Positions 12,501 to 24,200 of a stretch of 64,000 bases of DNA are shown piece after piece. Location of the stretch: assembly GCA_005406025.1 (NCBI GenBank), contig BGZK01000096.1, positions 620,001 to 684,000 of the forward strand, given 5' to 3'. This DNA is from Eumeta japonica (lineage: Eukaryota > Arthropoda > Insecta > Lepidoptera > Psychidae). Both the position numbers and the translations under genes were made by a program. The notes under the pieces are model-generated. The model had not been told where the DNA came from and did no database searches. It saw only the letters and a list, made by a program, of their open reading frames with translations. Numbering within the stretch: the stretch's first letter is position 1; each line of letters starts with the position of its first letter.

Positions 12501-15500
12501 ATAAACTGAGACGGGAATAGACGAAATGTTTAAAGTTAATAACCTGTTTAAATTGATAAAGATTGATACTGTGTTGGTAAAATAGTTCTTAAATGAACAC
12601 CTAACTTTTATCAATTTTTTTTAATAAAAATGGGCATAATGAGATTAATCGTAAATGAAACATGCTATCGCATAATTTACTGTAGATCAAATAATAGTCT
12701 TTTACGGTTCCCTATTTGTAATGTAACCCCTATGAATCACACCGTTGTTTCTCTGTCTGTCAAGACCCTTCTTTTTAAGAGTGTGCTGAAGTATCAAATT
12801 GAAATTAATACCAAATACTTAAATCTACGGTTCCTCAGACTCGTAAAGAAATGAAGCTTCTAAATAAACGGAATAAAAACAAACGGTCAAGATATGTGGA
12901 AAAAACAAACAGATGTGTTTTTTCCATATATGTTAACACTCACAAATAGCTTAAAATCTATAAGGTACTTTCCGTTGAACTAGAATCTAACATAATATAA
13001 TTATCTAAAGTCGGTAAAACTACTCTTGTATATGTATTACATGTGGCTTAAATAACTATAGAACATGGGCGTGGATCAGGAGTACTTTCTCTGGCTACCC
13101 CATATCAAAACAATATCGCGAAGTTTTGTGAGAATAATAATATACTAATTAAAATAAGTACTACATACACGGCACTAGAGCAGAACCCAGAATCTGTAAT
13201 GAGTTGGTGATGGACAACGCTAGGTCCCGGTGGCGCGCCGGCAGCAGCTCGCCGATGTACGCATACGGCACTGACGCTGGACACGCGATACTGTAGAAAA
13301 TATTATTGCTTTTAATTAAGCATTTTTATTTGCCTAAATAGCGGCGGTGGCTCGGTGGTTGAGAGCATCGCTTTCGAACCTGAAGGCACTGGATTCGATC
13401 CCGATCACGGACGCACCGACTAATGAGTTTTTAACTTAAATCACATCATATCACACGCTCCGTGTCTCGGAAAGCACGCTAAGCTATCGCCTTGGACGTT
13501 GTTGTCTCGTTGAAGACAAAGGTTTATAGCCGGCCCAAACTCGCATAAGGCCAGCGTGGAGACCTGTCTAGTCTAAACCCCTCAATCTGAAATGAAAAGA
13601 CTGTGGTAGGGTACGCCTCAGCAGTGGAGCGATTGAAACCTGATACAACAACAAACAACAATTCGCATTAAAAAAAATTGTATTCGCTTTATTTTTTTCC
13701 TTTGTATTAAAATTTTCATATTTTGTTTTAGATAACATCAACCATTTATCGCATCGTTTAATCTATCTTCCTTCCTATTTTTTTAAGTGGGTGCAATACG
13801 CCTTAATCTTCCATATATATATATTTTAATATAGAATGCCACATTCTTATCAACGTTTCGGCAATATGATTACTTGGATTCCGAGTTTTTAATTTCGGAA
13901 ATGCAATTTGCGAAAGATAAATGTTGAAACAAAACTCATTGTATTCGTTTATCTATTATTAATCCAATAATTGTTTTTTGTATCTAATCTTATATTAACC
14001 TCTCTTTGTTAAAATTGCTTAAACATTTCTTTCACCGAATAAACTAAAGAATGAGAACCTTCTTTCATTCATCTGCCAAAATATTAACCACGTAGCAAAC
14101 AAAAAATTGGAGAAGACAACTAATTTGTCAGAAATTGGTACCCGTGATTGGTTGCAATTACTTGCAAGTCACCAATTTCTCACACTGTTTACGTGGGAGT
14201 GCCATTAAATCAGGTGCCAGGTTATTTATTGGTAGAGACAGGTTAATAAGATGTTATATTTAAGAAATACAAATTAAAACTGTACTGTTATCAGTTGTAG
14301 TTAATAATAAATGACACAAAACCAATATAACAGTGGTTTAATCGTTTAAAAAACCTCAATTTTTAAGCGCCAGCGTGCCCGTGTGTATTTATGCATAGAG
14401 TCATGCATATTTAAACAAGCATGGGTCTACGTGTGTACTTTAATGTTATGAATACATTGTATAAAACAAAAAATATATTAGATTTACTGAGGAGTCAATA
14501 ACAAATACTCAGCCTTTTGAAAAGAATGTTATATCAGCCGTTGAAATACGCAGTCATTTACCAGGATACTTTGCAAAAGAAATATGTGAACAATTTTGCA
14601 TTTGATTTGTTATGACAATAATGGCTAAAATATATATAAAATAGGGAAAAACTTCATCTTGCATCTTTCTTGGCAGTGGCGGCGCTAGGCGTCGGCGACG
14701 TCGGCGATCGCCGACGGCCTCGCGCCTGAAGGGGCCTCGCAAACAAAAAAGTTTGTTATTGAAAAGAGGCCTCGCAAAAAGGTTTGCCTACAAGTTATTA
14801 AAAAGAGGCCTCGCAAACCTGATGTCGCCGACGTCCACGAGTGGTGTAGCGCCGCCACTGTTTCTTGGTCGGTAAGCAGTAGATTTATATACCAAAGGAA
14901 AATAATGCTGGAATACTTTGAGAAGCGCAGACTTTATCGCACCGTTAAGTGCCTGTCACACTGCATAAAAATAGGGGATAGGGAAGCGGAAAGAAAAATG
15001 CGGTAACCATTATTTATCGATTCGCTCAATTTTGCTTTCAGTTATTTCTTTGAAAGTACAATTGCAATTCCTGCATGTTTGCGTGTGCTCAATTTTCGAA
15101 GACAATTCTGTTTCTAATCACAATCATAAAATGAACAGGAATGTGTTAAACAAAAGAGCGTCCGTTATAGCCATGGGCACTCCCTACGTATTTCATCGAC
15201 GACCCAAGTCTGTTTCTTATTACTCTTTTGATCTAAATATCATTTTAAAAGATTTGGCACAAAGCAACCTACTATATATCAGGATCCTAAAAATATCTTA
15301 TTTCGAGAAATCAGTTTTAAAACTTCATTAGAGAATCTGCTACAATGTGCGTGCGAAATGAGAACGAGAATGATTAGAAAAAGATGGAGTGATCTATAAA
15401 ATGAAAGAGATCTAGGAAGCTTTTATTAGTGCAATTTCACTATGCAAATCTCATTTGTTCCGTGAGACACACTTAGATGTTATTGAAATAGTCGTCGCAC

Positions 15501-18500
15501 CAAGCCTTTTTGGCGACCTACATTAAAACCCTTATAAAAGAAAAATAGAACGTCAACCACATGACAAGCCATGCCACGATATAAATTATCAAAAAAGTCA
15601 GCCGGCAGGTTGTCTAGTTCCAGAAATTCAAACGATAGGACCAGAATTAGACGTCAATGCAGAAAGGGTGCGAGGAACACATTTGTAGGCATGGAAGGTA
15701 AGAAGCGGTAAGAGCTTAGTGAAAACTGGTCAGAAAAAGATTGAAGCTGTCTAAAAAAATTTCAGCGGGAATCACCCCTAAAAACATTCCAATCCAGGAG
15801 GACATGCTGGCCAAGGCGTCAACTCCAACAAATATAGGAAAGAGTCTGTACTTCAATACTGTGAACCGCACAACTTAGTGATTACAAGTTTTATTGATTT
15901 TTTCCAGAAGGACTTAATTTCAAATGACCATATGATTAAACGATTTATTAAGGCTACAGAACGATTAAAGCTACTTTATATTTAGAACCAAATTTGGAAT
16001 GTCTGGCATTACTTGTTACATCAGAAGAATCCACGATTTTACTTTGTTTAAAATACATGACGATACTCCAAATTGACAACTGCTCACATAGACAATCAAT
16101 ATGGAAAATTTTGCAAGTTCCAAATATGAAACTTGATCCAGTCCGTTAAATAAAATTACATTTTGATAAATTCAAAAAGAAACAAATTTATTCATTATTT
16201 CTGTACTTCTAGAGGAAGTACATGGTGATAATGAAATAGTAAGCCACGAAATATATCGCTTTGATAGCTTCAGGGGGAAATGTTTCTTATTTACTTCGAC
16301 GCAATAAATCTTCTCTTTTCTAAAAGTGCAAAATTAATTTATTTTTGCACTTTTAGAATTTTCCTGTAAACATTAATTTTTAATGCAAATCACCTCAACA
16401 TCCGCTACTTAATCCGCCCTACATAAAATTTGATAACGTTTAATTTTGATAATGTTTAATCTGCTTCGCTTCATGGTTCATCAATAAGTACAGAATGATC
16501 AACAATAAAATTTAGCGCTTATCCTGATTAAAAGTAATAAACATTATAAACAACGCATTAATGCTCTTAGTATTAGCAAAAACAATTGTATTTAATAAGT
16601 ATATATTAAATGTAGTTATCAAAAATTCTGTTAATTATACTTAATTAATTTAATCTTTGCGCATTAATGTTATTATTGGTAGAAGATTCTATAACAATTG
16701 TTTAACTGGATTTGGTTTTCACCAGATATGAAAAGTCCTGTATATTTTGACTGTAAATAATTTTGTAAAAGAAATAAAAGAAGACAATTTTTGACTGTTG
16801 TAATAGGGAAAAGTATTGTAGAATGTCAAGTTAAATAACTTATAATAATCTACAAGTACTTGCATAAAACCTCTACTGAATTATATTGGAACTGTATTAT
16901 GATATTGAATGAGAAAGTAAATGAATGCCTGTTAAATTACTTGAGCTTGAAAGGTGGAGCGTTGAGATCGGTTTAATGTAAAGATTTCGCTAGGTTTTAC
17001 TTACAATTTTAGAATGATAGTTTATTAGGGTTGAATCTAGATATGTAGTAGCAATAATTTATTAAAATAAATTTACTAGAGCATCCATTTTTTTCCTTTA
17101 CCATTGCAAACGGAAAAAAATGGCTGCTTAAACACAACATTAAGTCTCGAATATAGACGTATCTGACCCACCAAAAATTGTCAAATGTTGATTGTGTTTG
17201 TCTAAGTTTATACTATATCGCGTATATAAGTGTTATTTGAGGGTAAATTTTCTATTATTCAATTATTAATATTATTAGTAATCTACACATATATTAAACA
17301 GCATGAAGAGAAAAAATCTTCACATTAAATATAATTGAAAAACACTACTCGAATTATTGTATTAGAAATGTTGACAGAGTACAATCTTTGGTTTTGGAAT
17401 TTTGTTTTGCAGTCTTTCTGTGAATTTGTTCGCAAACTCCGCAAAAACTATGACAATGGACTTAATAAAACTTAATAAGGAAATTGTTTATACCTCTGAG
17501 TTATATATAGGATAGTTTTTATTCCGTTTCGATGCTATTTCTTTTACAATACATATGCATTTTGAACAGAATCAGAATTTAAATCGAGACCAGAATCGGT
17601 ATCAAAAGTGGAGCCAAGATTAGTATCGTAAGCAGGAAACTACATCCAGATTATGTTTGACAGCGTGATCAGTCGATATAAAAAGTGTAGCTATTCCTTC
17701 TACGTTCTCGTGTGAGAAACTGTGGGCGAAAGCTAATAATGCATATTTTTGAAGTGAAACTTCTATAGTAATGTTGTGATTTCAAACCGGATGCAACGGA
17801 AAAAACGATAGGCAAGAGACACAAATACAAAAATGTGTAGGACAAAGCTAGAGAGCAAATGTCGGTGTGTATGTGTATTGCACACTGTTTAATGCTTGCT
17901 TGTATTTGAGCAATTAACGTGTGTTAGTATATGTGTAAAGTACGTGAGTTAATACAACTGTGCACTGTATGCGGCTGCGTATTACAGCTTTTTAGTAAGA
18001 AGTGAGTGTAGTGTGTTATCATTTAACAGTGTTTGTGAGTATTTTTATATCTTGTTGTGCTAAATAATAAATTTTATAAGATGCTGAAAACTAATGGCGA
18101 AATGTGTCGTCAATATTGACGCAAAAAAAATGAAAATAAAATTTAAATTAGATGACATACGTTAAATAAAATATAAAATATCTTTTAAAATTAATCAAAA
18201 TACTTTCATTTTTAAACAAATAAACTTTTAATTGTCCTACCCTTGTTATATATATTCATCTCATTCTTTTGTCGATTTATTGAAATTTTACTTCTATCAT
18301 GTGTGAATCGCACACAAACCTTTTTATTAATTGTCGGTTTTTTAATTTGACGATGGAAACAAAATATTCATATGTAAAAAACGGCTTTGAAAATGAAGAA
18401 AGTCAGTTTGAACGGGATCCAAGAATATGTTGTGTACAAGATTATCAAAAATTCTCGAATTATTTGATACCTAATAAAGATGAAACATGAGTAATTCACA

Positions 18501-21258
18501 AATGTAAATAATTGTACATGAGCTAAAATGTGCCGATGATATACTGTGAAATTTATTTATCTTTTTTCTCAATTTCTATTTACAAGTTTATGTTCTGCAA
18601 TAATCTTCTATTTAATTCTATACTATTTTGCCCTTATCGAAAAATGTATGGAAGAACAATGTGGTGTAAAATAACAAATTTGATTTGAAGAAATATTTTT
18701 TTTAAAGTCTCAATTGTCTGAAAGTGACTGCTTACCCACTTCTATTCTCAGAATGTGCCAAATTTTCGAAATAGTCTTTTTTTGTTTTGTAAAATTGTAT
18801 ATAGATGAAGTGATGTATGGATGACTAAACATATATACCATGTACATGTTTAGTATTTGAATAAAAGCTTATAAACATGATTAGTATTTTAAAAAGAAAC
18901 TATTGTTAATATAAGCGTAAAGGTAAGCGAAGTCGAGTTATTTTCTATATTATATAAATGCTATTTTATGTAATTTTATGGCACGGAACACCATTCGCTC
19001 TTGAGCAATTAATGAATGATTACTTGCGTGTAAAATAAAAATGCTAAGTCATATCAATTAGATTATCTAAATGTGATAGTCTATCATATAATTGATTAAA
19101 ATATCAAATACGAATTGATTACAAGGTTTTATATCGTATTTACTGCTGCGTTTTTCCCTGAGGTCCTTTCTCCATATACGAAAAATATTTTGAAGATTTT
19201 TTTTTGTTTCCATGTAAAAGAGATATAATGTCAAGGATATGCTTATTTTGTTTAAAGTATTTAAATATTTTAACTCATTATATATTTAACAAAAGTGTAT
19301 TTCTAAATTATTCAAAAAAAAATAGAAAAATCCAAACGTACATACAGCATAATGTCCCCATTTATTTTTAACAAAAAAAGAAAAAAAAATTTAAAAACAT
19401 CTGTCATCTAGAATATACTATTGCAACGATTTCAACTCAATCTCTTCGAAACAGGTAGGAAATGAAGAGATATATTTAATTACAACTAGAGATCGTTACT
19501 ATTAGTGGGAGTCCCCATTATTCTATAAGTCTATTGTTTAATTAAAGTTTTTATTAATTGTAATTTAACAACACCGAATCAGAGAGCCATTTTCAGTTTG
19601 AAACTACTTGCTTTAATCCTAAAGGTAAAAAAAAAAAAACTGACCAAGTGCCTGGTGCCTGCAAGGTAGTGTAGGGTTTGGTAGTTACACATCGCAATAC
19701 ACACATTTAGAAAGAGGCTTTTTGTTTGATATTATGACCCTATTAATTGAGTTCACGATTTAACGGCTAATAACGTTTAGAACGAGCCCACATAGGACAG
19801 ATGTTAAGGATGTTTTGATTGTATGTTTTCATAATTTTCTGTGGTACATAAACTTATATTTACTATCTATTTTACACAACCAACAACGCCATCTAAGTAA
19901 TCTCTAATCGAAATTGTACAAAATTTTGCTTTCTACCTCTCCAAGTAAGTTTTATTAGTTAACGGATTACCCGTTAACTTGTATAGTCTATTTAGCTGCG
20001 ATAGTTTCCTTTTAAACTTTCTCGTATATGTTGTTATCATTAGTTTTTTCACATATCCAAGAATAATCATTTACCTAGAGAGAGACATATGATTCACTTG
20101 AGGCACTTCATTACTTTTACGAAGGCTCTAAAACGTGTACAATTGAAATATATTAATAGCACTTTACCATAATGATCCGAGGAGTTTACAGATAGAGAAG
20201 CTAATGGCGTCCGGCATGAAGGCTGCGGCCATTCCTATGGCGCCGGCGCCGAAAGAGCTGAGCAGCAACATGGGCTTGCGTCCGCGCGTGTCCACGGCGT
20301 AGCCCCAGGGATACGACGTCACGACGATTGCTGAAAAAGTTATAATTAAATAGTAATTGTTTGTTAATTACGTAAACTCGTTAAGGGTTCGTATGTAGCG
20401 GATGCCTGCACGCAAATCGAGGCCAGAAAATGGAATATCATTGTCGCTACGCTGGTATGAAAAGATAATATGACGAAACAAATGCAATAAAGAAAACATG
20501 ATTACCACTTTTAAAACTGATTGTACTAAAACATTATCTCAAAACAATGATTATAATAAGTGGTGAAGCAGCGTGTAATATTATTCTAGAAAATGCATGA
20601 ACATTTTCGACAATTGTACGTATTGTGAAGACTAAAAGCCATTGTCTACATCATAAAACGAATCACGGCTCTAGAATGTAATTCATAGTCTTTGTTATAT
20701 TTTCTTTAGAAATATTAAAACCACTTAAACACCAAATCTCAACTGGGTAAAAGCAAATTCGAAATGATTAGCTGTGGAATGACATGCGCAAAGAGTACTA
20801 CACTAATTCCTCCGTAGCTGTAACTGTTTCACTAACCTATATATGGAATTGAGGATATGAGTCCTCTCTGTGAGTCGCTCATGCCAAGATCACATTTGGC
20901 CGCTGGCAACACGTAGGAGTATCCCACTACTTCTACTATAACAGCTATGAGAAATAACGCGAACAGCGCGCAGTACCGTAAGTTACAACATCCTATACCT
21001 GAAAACAAACAAAGCGTGGATATTTTTAGGCATGTTTTATACATCAAAGAATAATTATCAATAATAATAACAAATTTCTCAACACAATATCATTAAGTAC
21101 TAAGTAAGTGTAATGCAAAAAATAATGTCCGTTTTTGTAATAATATAACCTAATTTAATATTGGCTGTCCATTACATACATTTTTGAATACCTATAAAAA
21201 TATCGTGAAAACTATCAGGATAATATTCATAATGTTGCCTGAACTCATATGGACATCC

Positions 21259-21299
<41 letters not shown>

Positions 21300-24200
21300 C
21301 GTGTGTGTGAGTGAGTGTGTGTGTGTGTGAGTGTGTGTACGCAAGCCTCACACACACACACACACACACAAGAGAAATTAATGTTCAATGTCAAAGTCTA
21401 ATCAGATTCAGTCTTTCGACAAGTACCTTGAAGGTCATAAATTACATTGAAAGCAGGTAGTTTAATCAAAAAGTAAAGATGACTCACATTTTCAAGAAAA
21501 TATATTTAAACTTCCCTATAAAAATATTGAATATTTTCGAAAAACCATTTTCATCAAATATAAGGTGACGATTCAGATCGGGTCCACAAGAGTTGAAAGA
21601 GTATACCATTCACTTGGTTATCCCTGAAAATTTTAGTTCACTTGGCATACTATAATTAACCACAAATTAAAAATAAATGGCATATCCAATATTTTTTTTC
21701 ACTAATTTTCAGGTAGATAAATTGTGTTGAGAGTTATAAATACTGCCAAAATTAGTTTAAACCACTTTTCAAAATGTAAGGTGTGATTTATGATTGAAAC
21801 AGCTTGATATTTTTAACTTCCCGCTAAGAAAATTGAATTTTTTTTTAATTAAGAAGTTTCTGTATTCAGTCCGATTTTCTAAAATCGAGTTTGTAACAAA
21901 TCTTGACATTTTAGTGTCATAGTTATTTACTTTCAACATTTTCTGACTAATGTTACAGACATTAGTCAGAATGTGGTAAAAACATATTTTTGGAAAACGA
22001 AGAGCTTAAAATCACACTCAAGCGCTTCAAATTCGAAAATAATTAAAAGTTTTGGGGATGAAAAGATTAGTTAGATCTCTTTCGCCTCAATATTACATTT
22101 GACATGAGCATCATCGTCGTTGTTATTATCATTGATCCTGGCCGTTAGTATGTTAAATTTGTGGGTTTGTTTTTCACCATGATTAAATTTTAAGGGTTGG
22201 CCCTAAGCTGCGCTCACTGAAAAAGATATAGTTATTTTTAGATGAATAATTGAAAAAAAAAAACGGATTTTTCATCTGTGAAGTAATGACACTTAACGAT
22301 TGCCTAGTTTGATTCAAATTCGGTGCCGTGACATATATAGATTTAACACGTCATAGGTACTATTTTGTAGAAAGATAAGAGATACAATAATATGTAGAAT
22401 CATTGAACGTACATTTTCGAAGATCACAGTTATCGTAATTACAGCTACGTGACAATGATTGTAAAAACAATTGATGCTACAATATTGTAAAACACGACTA
22501 GGTATGTTGAATTCCTTAATAGACTGTTCTACAGTAGATGTACATTTGAAACATGACATAGAGAAATATTACAACGCGCGCAAGTGCTTTACAAGAAGGC
22601 GCGAAAGCTATCGAATGAGACGAAGTCGACTGACTAATCTGTCTATCTATGTTATAAAATGCAACGTGAATGGAACTCTATAAACACTTATCGAATCTCT
22701 CTGGCCGAATTCCAGAAATGGTACATTAATTATTTAAAAGTTAAAATATTCCGTCAATGGATTTTTCATAAACTTTCTGCAGAAAAGAAACCGTCTAGTG
22801 ATAATTGGTAAAAAAAAAAAATTAAGGTATGATCATAGAGAGTTAAATGCTGTTTATTGTACCAGGAGACAAATGTGTGCTTGGTGTTACGATGTAGGAA
22901 GATGACAAAAATTTAGGTAACATAGGGCGTGATACTATATATCCAATAACATAAACAATAAAAAGGTAGGACCAATAACAGAAACGATCAAGTTTGCTTA
23001 TGCATCATGGTACAGACATAGTATGTCACTATGATCCAATTAGGTGTGTTTTAAAACGTCTTGTGAATTCAGTATTGCAATTAGACAAACTTTTGTTAGA
23101 TTCAGAATTTAACATGTACTAAAAGAAGAAACGATAATATTAATAGAAAAGGAATCAAAATAAAATATAAAGTATTCATAGTAATGAGTTCATAAGTACA
23201 AAACAAATGAATGACCAACAAAAACATCAAGCATATTGTAGTTCCATTAGTTTATGGGGTAGCTTTATCAAATTAGGTATCAGCCATAGGCGTACAAGCA
23301 GAGCCAACCACCGTCTACCGATTATGACGTGCCTGCGCACGTTATAATCGGTAGTCGGTGAAATTCGCAGTCTTTTTATAGTGAAAACAACAGAAAATTA
23401 TTGAAGTGTATGAAAATTTAATAAATGGAACAATGCCCGTTTCATTCGGTCATCTCTATAGCTATAGCATTATCGTAGCGCCATAAAATTTTTAAAGGAT
23501 TTTTGAACAAAAATTGTTTAAAGCACTTTTGTTTTTGTAAAAAATGGAATAACTAATAATCTGAAGTTGTTACGTCTACGCACCGTAATAATTATTCATG
23601 AAAAATTCCTACTGTAGTCTATTAGTTTTGTTAAGTCAATAAAGACCTATGCGGTCGAACATTATCGTGCCAGAAAACTGAAACATTTCCATACGTTATT
23701 TGGGACGTGTCATTTAAAATTGGTTAACAATAGCCATATTAGATCTAATCGTCTGGTCATGAGATAAAACCTCGTAATACACATTGTATTTTCAGTCTCA
23801 CTACGCACGTAACACGACTTGGTCGGAGTCAAGACTGACTTGCAACTATTTACGACGACTTATCTCGTTTAGTCCATAATAATTTGCGACCATTATTATT
23901 CTTGATTATTCACTTCTTATCGCCTGTTTGAAGCCTTTTCAAAAAATTGGTTAATTTTATTTTGTGTGAGCAACGTCACATGGACGAAAATCCTATTTAC
24001 TTCGTTTCTGTAATTTAAACCGTGTGGCACCCAAATTATTTTTTTAATAAAACCTGTTTAGGCAGGTGATCCAAAACTGTTAAGTGGTGAATGCCAAGCT
24101 CTTCTGTAATTCGATGGTTGCTTGTGAGTCGATATTATATATATTTTTAAAAATTATAGTATCAAAATTTACTTTAATAGGACGACCAACAAAAAGCATA

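Larger units (their letters stand above)
13291..20167. other. Intron 3 of copy 1 (6.9 kb)
   Basis: Holds the SINE, a 187-bp hAT MITE absent from copy 2, a decayed plus-strand reading frame (15569-16150), a small inverted repeat at 16321-16355, and a conserved short ORF at 18353-18490. About 580 bp (17752-18330) have no match in copy 2. 18491-20167 is AT-rich without recognisable features. Confidence 0.55.
1..20342. repeat. Tandem segmental duplication, near-identical block, copy 1
   Basis: Continuous high similarity to 33211-55659, in the same orientation, covering the flank, hAT element and exons 10-3 of the transporter with all introns. Identity by eye is very high between indels. The left end may extend beyond the window; the right end is sharp, about 10 bp past the acceptor of exon 3. 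Confidence 0.93.

Noticed and set aside
13169..13174. Alternative donor GCC|GTGTATG for exon 4
   Set aside because: Would break the frame into exon 5; the GTATGT donor 2 bp downstream keeps it.
13341..13430. Candidate tRNA gene
   Set aside because: A and B boxes are present but no clover-leaf with proper acceptor stem, and a 230-bp SINE body follows; two near-identical copies lie at equivalent intron positions.
21172..21369. Open frame on the minus strand rich in Thr-His
   Set aside because: Translation of the GT/CA microsatellite.
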